Source: Acetobacter fallax
GTDB taxonomy: Bacteria; Pseudomonadota; Alphaproteobacteria; Acetobacterales; Acetobacteraceae
Assembly: GCF_011516735.1 (NCBI RefSeq)
Contig: NZ_WOSX01000013.1
Coordinates: forward strand, 1 to 64,000
DNA length: 64,000 nucleotides
Direction: 5' to 3'
The position numbers and the translations under genes are program-made. The notes beneath the pieces are model-generated. The model saw only the letters and a list, made by a program, of their open reading frames with translations, was not told the DNA's origin and did not search any database. Below are positions 46,708-57,000 of the stretch, in pieces; the first letter of the stretch is position 1, and each line of letters opens with the position of its first letter.

Positions 46708-48054
46708 TCAGTCACTGTCGCCAAGGGTCGCCAGAGCGCCAATCGATTTCAGAGCAAAACTCCCCTTCGTCACCACCTCGTCACCCGCGCGCAGTCCGGA
46801 AAGCACAACCGTGCGGTCCGCCTCCTCCAGCCCCGCCCGCACCATCACCGGACGAAACCGGTCGGCCCCCGCCCGCACAAACACCACATCCTGACTACCA
46901 CTCCGCTGCACCGCCTCAGACGGCACAACCACACCCGCCTGCCGCTCCGTCGTGTGCAGCCCAGCATCCATCATCACGCCCGGACGCAACGCCCCGCTTC
47001 CGTTCGGCACCTCCGCAATCACCCGCAACAGCCCCGTCACCGGATCGGCCGCCTGAGCAATCGTCGTGATCCGCGCCCGCACCGTCCAGCCACCAGCGCC
47101 CCCCGCCAGTCCCTGGTTCTGATCCGCCGGACGTCCGTCCATCCCGGCCCCCACAGTCAGAAGCGAGGCGTCCTCCGGCGCGATCCACGCCACCAGCCAC
47201 ACCCGTGACAGATCCGCCACCGTCGCCAGATCCATCCCAGGCGTCACATCTCCGCCCGCCGCCGCCTTCACATCCAGCACAACCCCATCAACCGGCGAAA
47301 TCAGCGCGGACAACTCATCCCGCACAATCCGCTCGGTAACGGACGTAAATTCCTCATGAAACTGATGATTGATCATCCCCAGAGCCGATTCCTGCGCCGT
47401 CACCGCCGCATCCGCCTGCTGCAAAATAGCCGCCCGGCGCCGAACCTCACCCGCCGCGACAGCTCCGCCAGACAAGACCCGCGCCCGGTCATATGACAGC
47501 CGCGCCTCTTTCTGCGTCGCAACAGCTGCTGCCAGAGTCGCCCGGTCCTGATCCTTCCGCAAATGCGCGACATGCAGCGCATGGTCGATGTAATCGATCA
47601 GCGACTGCCCACGCTTCACCGGCTGCCCCGGCATCACATGCACCGCCACAATCTTGCCAGATCCCGCGGGCCGGATCGTCACCACACCCCGCTCATCCGG
47701 CCTGATCTGCGCCATCGCCGGCAACACGCGCTCAACAGTCCCCATAACCGCCCGCGCCGTCTCCAGCCCCTCAATCTTCTGCGCCTCGGCACTCATCACA
47801 ACCGGCGCAGGTTGTGATGAGCCACCATCCTCTGCGCACGCCACGCCGCAGGCCAGAGGCAGCAAAACAACACCGGAAAAAATCGACCGGAGAAGCAGGG
47901 GAGGGGAGAGACCTGTCACGACAGCGACCACATGCCGGGAAATAAACACAGCTCGTTCCGTTCCATCCAACTCCGCATCGTCGGGCCTCCTCATCACGCT
48001 CCGGCCCCGGAACATGACCGCACAGAAAAAATCCGCATGGCACTGCACAGGCAC
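46708..48054 (-). CDS. RND periplasmic adaptor (HlyD/CzcB/CusB-type membrane fusion protein)
   Basis: A frame of 448 codons; Met-21 (ATG 47994) is another possible start. A hydrophobic signal (about 46-75) leads to a lipoyl-like barrel half (VTIRPAGSGKIVAVHVMPGQPVKRGQ), a coiled-coil hairpin (about 165-215) with repeated Ala/Gln/Arg, the second lipoyl half (SPVDGVVLDVKAAAGGDVTPG) and a beta-barrel with RPGVMMDAGL and VVPSEAVQRSG. It links the RND pump to an outer-membrane channel. It is the first gene of the two-gene operon. Confidence 0.9.
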   Translation of the reverse strand: MPVQCHADFFCAVMFRGRSVMRRPDDAELDGTERAVFISRHVVAVVTGLSPPLLLRSIFSGVVLLPLACGVACAEDGGSSQPAPVVMSAEAQKIEGLETARAVMGTVERVLPAMAQIRPDERGVVTIRPAGSGKIVAVHVMPGQPVKRGQSLIDYIDHALHVAHLRKDQDRATLAAAVATQKEARLSYDRARVLSGGAVAAGEVRRRAAILQQADAAVTAQESALGMINHQFHEEFTSVTERIVRDELSALISPVDGVVLDVKAAAGGDVTPGMDLATVADLSRVWLVAWIAPEDASLLTVGAGMDGRPADQNQGLAGGAGGWTVRARITTIAQAADPVTGLLRVIAEVPNGSGALRPGVMMDAGLHTTERQAGVVVPSEAVQRSGSQDVVFVRAGADRFRPVMVRAGLEEADRTVVLSGLRAGDEVVTKGSFALKSIGALATLGDSD

Positions 48055-48171
48055 GCCGCATGATTACGACGGGACCATCAATCCTGCCAGCCCCGCCGGA
48101 ATACGAAAATTATTGAAAATAATTCGCAAAAACAAAAAGGTACAGCCGGAACCATACCTGGATCGCTGATG

Positions 48172-48505
48172 CTGGCAGGGAAGCGTCAGGGCTTTGCCCT
48201 GGCACTCACCAAAGGTAACAGACCTTTGGAAAGGCTCTGTTGTTGTTACGTGTTCATCTATGATTTTTCAAAGGGCTGGCGGAATTCGGGCTCTGCCCGG
48301 ACCCGGCAGGGACCGTCACGCGAAGGCGTGCTGCGCACGACGGCCCCTGCACCCCGATCTGTTTAACAAAATGGTTTCCAAAGGTCGGCGCCCTTTGGTG
48401 GGTCCCAGGGCAAAGCCCTGGGAAGGAGCCAGCACTTAATGACAACAGAGCGTTTGGAGACCATTTTATTATAAACAAATCGGGATGCAGGGTCCCTGCC
48501 GGCTC
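48172..48505. repeat. Hairpin-rich intergenic repeat, copy C
   Basis: Contains an inverted arm (48185-48240, AGGGCTTTGCCCT and CAAAGGTAACAGACCTTTGG) and a forward arm (48289-48450) with CGGGCTCTGCCCGGACC, TGGTTTCCAAAGGTCGGCGCCCTTTGG, CCAGGGCAAAGCCCTGG and GCCAGCACTTAATGACAACAG. A further partial end block lies at 48455-48505. It separates the RND operon from the M81 peptidase gene. Confidence 0.78.
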
Positions 48506-48528
48506 AGAGGAGCGCCCGGCCTCCGGCC

Positions 48529-50079
48529 TTACCTCTGGCGAAAACGCGCCGATACATAAGGCGCCGGCTCATACGCCAGATCAGACACCCACGGCCATGT
48601 CGGCCTGCGCCGATGGTTGCCGATATGCACAATGTCCTGGTCAATCGCCCCCGGCGAAAGCGCCATCAGCGCCGGATTGGCCAGAGCCTTCATCGTCGGA
48701 TGCAGATACCCGCATTTCAGAACCACAATCCGGAACCGCACCGGGTCCAGCCCCATATCCCGAAACGCCTCCGCCGAATGATACAGCCGCCGCCGTGCCG
48801 ACAACGTCGCCGTAATCCCGTCAAACTCAACCACCGCCTCACCATCCTCCGGCCGCGTCACCGCCGTCAGATGCTTTACAACCGCCTTCACACGCACAGG
48901 CCGGCACATCACAGGATCAAGCGTCGCCCCGATCGAAAGCGGCAACATCGCCCCCACACCCGCCCGGTAACACGCATCCGTCGCCGGACGATCCGTCATC
49001 CCGCCCAGCAACACATCCTTCGCCCCCGCCTTCAGCAAAGCCTGAAGAAAGAACGTCTGATCCGAATTGCCGCCACCACCCGGATTGTCACCTGAATCCG
49101 AAATCACAACCGGATGAGTCTTCGCCGCCATCGCCCGCGCAAGGCACTCCTCAATCGTCCCCGTCGGACTGCCAAACCGGAACTCATGCCGCGCAGCCCA
49201 GTAACGCCCCGCCAGTTCCGCCGCGATCCGCTTCTGCGCCTCGACGTCCGTTCCCGTCACCACCACAGAAGCCGCCGCCCGAGGCTCATCCGCCCACACG
49301 TAACCAACAAGCTGAGACACATCCAGAATGCCCGGCAAACGATTATACTCGCTCAGATCCGACCACAGCCGACGCCCCGGCTCCCACTCCGTGCTGCTCT
49401 GCTCACCCGGCAGCAACGCCGGAATGCTCGCCCACACAATCCCCGGACGAATCCCGTAACGCAGACAATGCGTCAGCATGTCCGCTGCCCGCATCACATT
49501 CTCAACCCGATCCACATGCGGCGCCGTGCGATACGCCGTCATCGCATCCAGCGTATCAACAGCCCGCCGGCTCAGATTGCCATGCAGATCATAATACGCC
49601 GAAAGCAGACAGTCCGGCCCCGCAACAGAACGGGTCGCCTCATACCAGTCCCCCTCCGCATCCTCCATGCCCTCAACACTCAGAGCGCCATGCATCGCCA
49701 GATAAATCCCATCCAGCGGCAGAAGCTTTCGCAAACGCTCCAGATACTCAGCCTTCAGAGACTCATACGTCCCCCGCTCCACCGGCCCGCCCGGAGGCGC
49801 CGAAGCCTCCAGCGTCGGCAGAAAAGGCACTTCATACCGAAGTAACGGCAAAGACAGCGGCGCCCCAAACACCTCCTGCCCCCTCAGAACCGTGAAATCT
49901 CCCATCCGCGACCGGATGCGACTATACGTGCTGCACTCCGACGCAATCCCCCCAACCGCAATCCGGGGCGTCCCCTTAAAAGCCGGCACCAGCCCCACCG
50001 CCCGCCCCACACCCGAAAAACCAGCCATCCCGGCAAGAGCCCCCGCCGGAAGCATCTTCAAAACAAGTCTGCGACGCAT
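48529..50079 (-). CDS. mlrC: M81-family metallopeptidase (MlrC-like), exported
   Basis: A 516-residue protein of the microcystinase C family. YDLHGNLSRR and MHGALSVEGMEDAEGDWYE lie in the N-terminal domain; DSGDNPGGGGNSDQTFFLQA and GGMTDRPATD lie in the metal-binding C-terminal part. An N-terminal RRRLVLKMLPAGALAGMAG looks like a twin-arginine signal, suggesting periplasmic export. MlrC proper opens linear microcystin peptides, but most family members have unknown substrates. It is flanked by repeat copy C downstream, and no mlrA, mlrB or mlrD genes are present. Confidence 0.87.
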   Translation of the reverse strand: MRRRLVLKMLPAGALAGMAGFSGVGRAVGLVPAFKGTPRIAVGGIASECSTYSRIRSRMGDFTVLRGQEVFGAPLSLPLLRYEVPFLPTLEASAPPGGPVERGTYESLKAEYLERLRKLLPLDGIYLAMHGALSVEGMEDAEGDWYEATRSVAGPDCLLSAYYDLHGNLSRRAVDTLDAMTAYRTAPHVDRVENVMRAADMLTHCLRYGIRPGIVWASIPALLPGEQSSTEWEPGRRLWSDLSEYNRLPGILDVSQLVGYVWADEPRAAASVVVTGTDVEAQKRIAAELAGRYWAARHEFRFGSPTGTIEECLARAMAAKTHPVVISDSGDNPGGGGNSDQTFFLQALLKAGAKDVLLGGMTDRPATDACYRAGVGAMLPLSIGATLDPVMCRPVRVKAVVKHLTAVTRPEDGEAVVEFDGITATLSARRRLYHSAEAFRDMGLDPVRFRIVVLKCGYLHPTMKALANPALMALSPGAIDQDIVHIGNHRRRPTWPWVSDLAYEPAPYVSARFRQR

Positions 50080-50540
50080 AACGATATCCCTTCATGGCAG
50101 TCGTCCCTCCGCGCCCCGGCGAATAACTGCCATCGCTCACAGGAACTCTTCACACGTTTCGAAGCCGTTTTGATGGAAGCACAGAAGGCTCGTCGGCCAA
50201 ACCCCAAACCCGTTAGCATATCGTTCCGATAAAGAGCCCCCCGCGCAGCCCGTCATCGAACAGCCAGACCGTCTTCAGGGCGTCGCTCCGAACCTCGCAC
50301 AGAGACACCATTCCTCTGATCCCGATCTGTGGAAGCATGCAATTACAGCAGGTTGCAGACAGGGCTGGTCTCGCCAGGGAAGCGGGCCGTCCCGCTTCAG
50401 GCCGGCAGATCCGCCCTGAGAAAGGGATTTTGTCCGTCTTTCCCGGGATTGCATTGTGAGTGCGCGTCAGAAAATCGACACTGACCTGCCGCTTCGTTAT
50501 AGGGGCAATATTCATCAACGGGATCTTCAGGGAGCAGCCT

Positions 50541-50966
50541 GTGCAGTGCGAATGGCGTCGATCTTACGACAGGCTCGTGCCAATGCTGATTAAGGATCAT
50601 TTCGGTGATCCGGGCGGCCTGACGCGGCAGTTTCCCTACATGAAATCGACGTTCACATGGAAAGGCGACGACTTCATCATCAGTGCGAAGGCACTCGCCA
50701 ACCCGAATAACGAGTATCACGGGCTCGAACGGCTTGCTTTGAAATACCATCAGGCCGGCTCCTGGCAGCTTGCCGGTGAGCATTGGCTGATCGCGGCCGG
50801 CTGGCGTCGCAAAACGATGGACGCCAATGATGAACGCCATGTGGAAGCACTTCAGTTCGTCTTGCGTCATGTCGAATACAACAGGGCGATGGCGGAGTGG
50901 AAAAAAAAGAAACTGGGGCGAAACGCGATGCCGTATCCCGGTCAGTTCGGCCTCGAAGACGACTGA
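50541..50966 (+). CDS. Hypothetical protein
   Basis: A soluble protein of 141 residues from GTG 50541, with AGGGAG upstream (50529-50534). It has a coherent composition: aromatic and charged residues in SYDRLVPMLIKDHFGDPGG, KGDDFIISAKALANPNNEYH and GSWQLAGEHWLIAAGWRRK, and a basic C-terminus. No domain was recognised. The overlapping reverse frame (50397-51038) has a much less protein-like composition. It lies divergent from the M81 peptidase, with repeat copy D just beyond it. Confidence 0.5.
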   Translation: MQCEWRRSYDRLVPMLIKDHFGDPGGLTRQFPYMKSTFTWKGDDFIISAKALANPNNEYHGLERLALKYHQAGSWQLAGEHWLIAAGWRRKTMDANDERHVEALQFVLRHVEYNRAMAEWKKKKLGRNAMPYPGQFGLEDD

Positions 50967-51051
50967 AGACCAGAATTTTTGCCAGAATTTTTGTATGCGA
51001 ATATCGCCGGGCCTGGCGTTTGTGCTCTGAACCCACAATTTTCGGAGTCCG

Positions 51052-51345
51052 GGAGACTGTTTCCAAAGGCTCTGTTATCGTTAAGTGCTGGCTTCTTCCC
51101 AGGGCTTTGCCCTGGAACCCACCAAAGGTCACAGACCTTTGGAAACATGCTTATTTATCAACAGATTGGGGTGAAGGGGTCCGCGACCCCTTCCGGGTTC
51201 GGGCAGAGCCCGATCTTTTTCTAACCCTTTGAAAAATCACAGATCAACACCTAACGACAACAGAGCCTTTCCAAAGGTCTGTGACCTCTGGTGGTCATCG
51301 CGGGCAAAGCCCCGGGAAAGCGCCAGCACCTGATGCTAACAAAGC
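51052..51345. repeat. Hairpin-rich intergenic repeat, copy D
   Basis: An inverted arm (51058-51215) carries GCTCTGTTATCGTTAAGTGC, CCAGGGCTTTGCCCTGG, CCAAAGGTCACAGACCTTTGG and CGGGCAGAGCCCG. A forward, more degenerate arm (51250-51345) has ACGACAACAGAGC, TTTCCAAAGGTCTGTGACC and GCGGGCAAAGCCCCG. It is the right-hand boundary of the M81/hypothetical cassette. Confidence 0.78.
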
Positions 51346-51395
51346 TTTTCAGAAACCTCACTGCCGCGCGAGAGCACCTCTCGAACCTGCGTCAG

Positions 51396-51530
51396 GCCGC
51401 GATTGACTTCATTTCCGTCACATCGCGCTGCGGCGAAGCTCCGAACATACTCCCGGCTGAACCGGGACGGGCTCTCATAGCCGACCTGAAACGCGGCGTA
51501 CGAGACGTTGACGTCAGATTTCACCAGCAT
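51396..51530 (-). pseudogene. AraC-family regulator, C-terminal helix-turn-helix fragment
   Basis: The reverse strand encodes VSYAAFQVGYESPSRFSREY followed by VRSFAA, the second helix-turn-helix of AraC/GadX-type regulators. The family continues about 80 residues on the N-terminal side with the first helix-turn-helix, which is absent; the frame begins at 51530 with unrelated sequence upstream. A relic lying next to repeat copy D. Confidence 0.6.
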
Positions 51531-51829
51531 GAAGACCCGTCAGAAGCCAGCAGCAGATCGGCCGCCCGCACCCATGCCTCTCCCGCCACCCAACCCTCGC
51601 AAACCCCCATCCCACCTCATCGAAACAACCCCTGGTCCGCCACAAAAAACACCCCGGTCCATCTGAAAACGTGTCCCCGACAGAAGCACTTCGCCCGGCA
51701 AACCCGCCTTCGGACTTGACAGAACAGACCCCGACCGGCTTCCTCCGACCCCACTTTAAAGTGCCACGCAAAGCCCGTCCCGACGGACCCCGCAGCGGCC
51801 ACACCAACTGAACCGGACAGGACCAGATC
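51531..51829. promoter_or_regulatory. aspS upstream region with TTGACA box and 12-base palindrome
   Basis: About 300 bases without a gene. TTGACA occurs at 51716-51721, but no matching -10 at 16-18 bases is clear. CACTTTAAAGTG at 51752-51763 is a perfect 12-base palindrome. A purine-rich GGACAGGACC precedes the aspS start. A T-box was not recognised. Confidence 0.3.
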
Positions 51830-53623
51830 ATGCATCCGTATCGCACCCACAGCTGCGCCGCCCTCCGCGCCGAAGACGCCGGAAAAACCGTGCGCCTCTC
51901 CGGCTGGGTGCACAGCAAACGCGATCACGGCGGCCTCCTGTTCATCGACCTCCGCGACAACACCGGCCTAACGCAGATCGTCATCCCGGCAGGCTCCCCC
52001 GTCATGGAAACCGCCGAACACATCCGCGTCGAAAGCGTCGTCACCATCACGGGGGACGTCGTCCTCCGCGAGGAAACCACCCGCAACCCCAACCTCCCGA
52101 CCGGCGATATCGAAGTCCAGGCAAAGGAATTCGTCGTCCAGTCCGCCGCCGCCGTCCTCCCGCTCCAGGTCGCCGGAAGCGAAAACTACCCCGAGGATCT
52201 TCGCCTCAAATATCGCTACATCGACCTGCGCCGCGACAAGGTCCGTCGCAACATGATGCTCCGCGCCGATGTCATCGCCAGCCTCCGCAAGCGGATGATC
52301 GAACAGGGCTTCACCGAGTTCCAGACCCCGATCCTCACCGCGTCCTCGCCGGAAGGCGCCCGCGACTTCCTCGTCCCGGCCCGTATGCATCCCGGCAAGT
52401 TCTACGCCCTCCCGCAGGCCCCGCAGCAGTTCAAACAACTCGCCATGGTCGCCGGGTTCGATCGCTACTTCCAGATCGCCCCCTGCTTCCGTGACGAAGC
52501 CGCCCGCGCCGACCGCAGCCCCGGCGAATTCTACCAGCTCGACTTCGAAATGGCCTTCGTCACACAGGACGAAGTCTTCGCCACGCTCGAACCCGTCATG
52601 GAAGGCATCTTCCGTGAGTTCGGCAACGGCCGCACCGTCAGCCAGGCCCCGTTCGTGCGCATCCCCTACGCCGAATCAATGGCCATCTACGGCTCCGACA
52701 AGCCCGACCTGCGCAACCCGCTGAAGATCAGCAACGTCACCGAAGCCTTCGCCGGCTCCGGCTTCGGCCTCTTCGCCAGAATCGCGGCCGACGGCGGCGA
52801 AATCCGCGCCATCCCCGCACCGGGAGCCGGTGACCGCCCCCGCGCCTTCTTCGATAAACTCAACAACTGGGCTCGTGAAAGCGGCGCAGGCGGCCTCGGC
52901 TATATCATCTTCGGTGAAGACGGCGGCAAAGGCCCCATCGCCAAAAATCTCGAAGCCGACCGCGTCGAAGCCATCCGTGAGAAAACCGGCCTTAAAGCCG
53001 GTGACGCCGTCTTCTTCGCAGCAGGGAAGGGTGATGACGTCGCGAAATTCTCAGGCCTCGTCCGCACCCGCATCGGCACCGAACTGAACCTCATCGAAGA
53101 GAACGCATTCCGTTTCTGCTGGATCGTCGATTTCCCGATGTACGAGATGAACGAAGAGACGAAGCAGATCGACTTCTCTCACAACCCGTTCTCCATGCCC
53201 CAGGGCGGTCTCGAAGCCCTCAACACCCAGGACCCGCTGACGATCAAAGCGTATCAGTACGATATCGTCTGCAACGGCATCGAACTCTCCTCCGGCGCCA
53301 TCCGTAACCACCTCCCTGACCTGATGATCCGTGCCTTCGAAATCGCAGGCTATCCCGAGAGCGAAGTCGAAGCCCGCTTCGGGGGCATGCTCAACGCCTT
53401 CCGCTACGGCGCCCCGCCGCACGGCGGCTCCGCTCCCGGCGTGGACCGTATCGTCATGCTCCTCGCCGACGAGCCCAACATCCGCGAAGTCATCCTCTTT
53501 CCCCTCAACCAGCAGGGCGAAGACCTTATGATGGGCGCCCCTGCTCCCGTCGAACCCGCCCGCCTGAAAGAACTGTCCATCGCCCTCGACCTTCCAAAAC
53601 CGAAACCCACCGCAAAGGCCTGA
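51830..53623 (+). CDS. aspS: Aspartyl-tRNA synthetase
   Basis: A 597-residue class II synthetase of normal bacterial length. An OB-fold anticodon-binding domain ([20 protein letters not shown]) is followed by motif 2, [19 protein letters not shown], the bacterial-type GAD insertion and motif 3, [19 protein letters not shown]. It charges tRNA-Asp, and in many alphaproteobacteria also tRNA-Asn with later amidation. Codon use is strongly C-ending, as for a housekeeping gene. A terminator hairpin follows 33 bases downstream. Confidence 0.97.
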   Translation: MHPYRTHSCAALRAEDAGKTVRLSGWVHSKRDHGGLLFIDLRDNTGLTQIVIPAGSPVMETAEHIRVESVVTITGDVVLREETTRNPNLPTGDIEVQAKEFVVQSAAAVLPLQVAGSENYPEDLRLKYRYIDLRRDKVRRNMMLRADVIASLRKRMIEQGFTEFQTPILTASSPEGARDFLVPARMHPGKFYALPQAPQQFKQLAMVAGFDRYFQIAPCFRDEAARADRSPGEFYQLDFEMAFVTQDEVFATLEPVMEGIFREFGNGRTVSQAPFVRIPYAESMAIYGSDKPDLRNPLKISNVTEAFAGSGFGLFARIAADGGEIRAIPAPGAGDRPRAFFDKLNNWARESGAGGLGYIIFGEDGGKGPIAKNLEADRVEAIREKTGLKAGDAVFFAAGKGDDVAKFSGLVRTRIGTELNLIEENAFRFCWIVDFPMYEMNEETKQIDFSHNPFSMPQGGLEALNTQDPLTIKAYQYDIVCNGIELSSGAIRNHLPDLMIRAFEIAGYPESEVEARFGGMLNAFRYGAPPHGGSAPGVDRIVMLLADEPNIREVILFPLNQQGEDLMMGAPAPVEPARLKELSIALDLPKPKPTAKA

Positions 53624-53655
53624 ACGCAGCAGATTTGCTGACCGGACATTTCACG

Positions 53656-53693
53656 AGGCTCTGCCCTGTCCTCCGGCGGACGGGGCAGAGCCT
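53656..53693 (+). terminator. Terminator hairpin after aspS
   Basis: Stem AGGCTCTGCCC / GGGCAGAGCCT with an inner 4-bp extension (TGTCC...GGAC), followed by GCGCTTTGTTG, a weak T-rich run. It lies 33 bases past the aspS stop. Confidence 0.6.
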
Positions 53694-53735
53694 GCGCTTT
53701 GTTGAAGTTCAGGAATCGTTCTTTGAGACAGAAGG

Positions 53736-53950
53736 CTCAGGCTTCTGCGAGATTGATGGTAGACATGAATCTGTGAACGCTTCTGTCGTATCCGCCGTCG
53801 CTGATGAACTCAGTGACCTCTTCGGGCAAATCGGCAGGAAGTATTTCGGCACCCTTTAATCGCTGCGCTGGTCTGCGCTCAGATGCAGGCGGGCAGATCG
53901 TCCCTCTTCATCAACAGCCTCCGTCAGACTATCAGTGATCAGGCGCTGCC
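53736..53950 (-). mobile_element. IS5-type transposase relic 1
   Basis: The reverse strand reads EEGRSARLHLSADQRSD, a stop, then KGAEILPADLPEEV, SDGGYDRSVHRFMSTINLAEA and a stop. This matches the IS5/IS427-type pattern (GRP.RLHLTAGQ.SDYKGA..LL..LP, then GDxGYD), joined directly to the C-terminal tail (RYDR..HTF.SAI.IA). About 60 residues in between are missing. The same joint is present in relic 2, so both descend from one deleted copy. Confidence 0.6.
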
Positions 53951-54019
53951 CTGACGCAGGTCCGTTAACAGGCCCTGCTCCTGATATCTCATCTGCCCGA
54001 ATAAAGAAGTTTTCAAACT

Positions 54020-54056
54020 ACTAAAATAAAAGGAGCGGCCGGAAAAGACCGCTCCC
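54020..54056 (-). terminator. Rho-independent terminator of the TonB receptor
   Basis: On the reverse strand, GGGAGCGGTC-TTTTCC-GGCCGCTCC is followed by TTTTATTTTAG. It lies 16 bases beyond the receptor stop; the stem is GC-rich and the T-tract is clear. Confidence 0.85.
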
Positions 54057-54071
54057 GACAGACCGTTCCGA

Positions 54072-57000
54072 TTAAAGCTTCACGTTGACGCCGAACTGGA
54101 ACGAACGATAGACAATTCCCTTCCCCGACCAGGAAGAGTTGTACAGATACGACCCGTATGTCGCGTAGTCGTAAGGCGAACGGAAACCAAGCAGATTGTA
54201 GACGTTAGCGTAGACTGACCAGCGTGGGCTGATCTGATAATTAACGGTCAGATCAACATCCCAGTAATTTTTGACATGACACTGCCCGGAGGGCACCTGG
54301 TCCCAGCCGGTAAGGCCAGCGGAGCAGGACGTGACACCAGGTCCCTCAGCGTCCTGCGCAACGGTCTTATAACCGCTGGTGTAATAGACCGTCGGCGTCA
54401 CCGCGAGTTTGCGCCACATGAACGTATTGGACCAGTTGGCCTTCCAGCGCGGCGTGCCGGAGGCCGATGTGGTGTTGTACGGGCCGATCGTCCCGGCGAA
54501 CTGTTCAACTCCGCCGCCGTCAGGCAAAGCGACTGAGAAACGACGGACAAAGGTCATTTCGCCTTTGCTGTACCAGTTCACTTCATGCAGGACACCGGGC
54601 AGGCGATGGGAAGCGGTGAAGCCGAGCTGGACACCGTCCGTGCGCATCCATGGCGCGTTGATGTAACTGTAGTTGATCAGGCCGGGCCGTGCAGTCGCGG
54701 TCGGGTTCGCCGGATCAGCTGTATCCGGTGTGACCGTTACACCCGCGGGCAACGCGGCACCCGTAACATAGTCTTCGCTGATTGTCGCCGCGTCCTGTCC
54801 CAGGGGATTACCCATAATATAGTTGGATTTTTTGATATAATAATAATCGGCACTGAGGGTTATCCAGGGAAGAGGCCTGATGACCGCGCCGCCGCTGAAA
54901 TTCGTCGCGATTTCCGGCTTCAGGTTCGGATTGCCAACCGAGTTCAGGCCAACATAGTAAGCCTGAGTATAGGAATTGTTGCTATGCGCCGCCAGCCAGG
55001 CGGGATTACTGATGCTGTTCTGGATGTAACCGACAGTTTCACCGCCTGTTTCAGAAAAGCTGGGCACACGGAAGCCACGGGAGAACGTGCCACGGAGCGC
55101 GAACTCATCGACCGGCTTGAACACAACGTTGGCCTGCGGCGTATAATGGTGATAATCGACCCCGGTACTGGTCGAATAATGGTCGTAGCGACCGGCAAGG
55201 TCGGCCTTCAGCATCTTATGGAAGGGAAGCCCGAGTTCCCAGAACCCGGATTCCACCCAGCGACTGCCCTTCGCGTTGACAGGGTTGATAGTCCAGTACT
55301 GTGCTCCCGGATCGGCGGTATTGTATGGATTTGCATTAGGGGCGTTCAGGGATTCCCAGCGAATGTTCCCGCCGATGGCCAGATTCACCATGCCGCCCGG
55401 AAGCCGGAACAGACCCTTGCTGGCCGTCATTTCATAGGAATATTCCTGGGTCCGGTCATGGACCACGTCTTTCGGCGCGATCGAATTGAGAACAGACTTT
55501 GAATTTTCCGACGGATTGACGAAGTTATACGTCCCGTTATTAACTGCGTTTTCGATCCCGTTGATCGTGGGATAACCAGTATAAGTCTGCGTCAGAGCGG
55601 AATTCATGCCGACGAAATTGAAGTCGTAGTTCCAGTCCGATCCCCATTTCGATGCCGCTGTGCCATTGTAGCGCGTCGAACCACGGAAATTCTGGTTGTA
55701 ATAAGTGGTTGTCGGGACGAGATCACCAAACATATAATTCATGCTCGCGGCCTGGCCCTGTGCCGCGAACGGATCGTTCGGATTGAGTTGTCCGTTGGGC
55801 AGAACAGCAGGGATCAGCAGATCATACGAACTGTCCTGTTTGGACTGGGTCTGCGACTGCAGAGTGGCCGGTGTTGTGCCCTGAGCAACCGTCAGAGTCT
55901 GCGAGTAGGTGAACATCGCTGTGAACTGTGACCGCGGCGTGACATTGGCCGTGAAGTGCGCTGTGGTATTGATGCGCTGAAGCGACGGACTGATCTGACC
56001 ATATGCTTTGGTCGTGTCGGTGCTGCAGCCTGTGAAAGCCGAACCGCTGCCGTAGTAATTGTTCGTCGCGCCAAGAGTCCCGCTTGAAGGCGAACCATAT
56101 TTTCCGCACGACGCTGATGCGTTCAGCGGTCGATAGGAACCGACGACCTGCCCATTGACCACGGGCGCGACGATGGCCTGCGTGCTTCCGTAAGTCGCAC
56201 TGGGATTGCTGCTGTTATTGATCCAGTTCGTACCGCCGATCCCGGTCAGATTGGAGGTGTTGTACGGATAGCCGACATCCCGGTTATAGACGGCGTCGTC
56301 CTGCTGGTATTCCGCATTGACGTAGACATTGTAACCGTCTTTCGCCAGGTCGCCATGACCATAGGTCGCATAGAGCCGCTGGTGTCCCGCAATCCCGAGC
56401 TGACTCAGGCCCCCTTCGGCGTTACCTTCAAACCCCTTGATTTCCTTGCGGGTAATGAAGTTGATCACGCCGCCCACCGCATCCGCGCCATAGGTCGCGG
56501 AGCCGCCGTCCTCCTTCACGTCAATCCGTTCCATGATCGAGTTCGGCATCCAGTTGGTATCGACGAAGTCACGCTCTCCGTCATCGGCCAGCGGATAGTA
56601 GGACAGGCGCTGACCGTCCATCAGGATCAGCGTCGAATCGCTGGTCAGGCCATGCAGCGACGGAGCGGACGCGCCAGCAGCAAAAGCGCCGTTGGAGCCG
56701 AACGCATTGGTCAGGCTGCCCGAACCGTTCGAGGACAACTGCTGCAGGGCATCGGTCACAGTCTTGATGCCGCGGCGCTGAAGATCGCGGGATGTCAACT
56801 CTTCAATCGGTGCCGCGCTGGCAGCGTTCGGGTCATGAAATAGTGTGCCCGTTACGACGACGTTTTCTGACTCTGACGGATTGGCCTCCATGCTGTGCAT
56901 GGCCGCAGCCCTTGAGACGACCGATGCATTCGTTGCCCGCACAGTCGTTGCGGGGGCTGTTGAGGCAGGCGCTGAAGGATTTGCCCCGGAAGTCTTTGTC

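Noticed and set aside
50397-51038. A 213-codon reverse frame opposite the hypothetical gene
   Set aside because: The forward frame 50541-50966 has a good ribosome site and a more natural composition. The reverse frame starts close to the repeat and lacks a site. Neither has a known homologue that I can name, so this choice is moderate.
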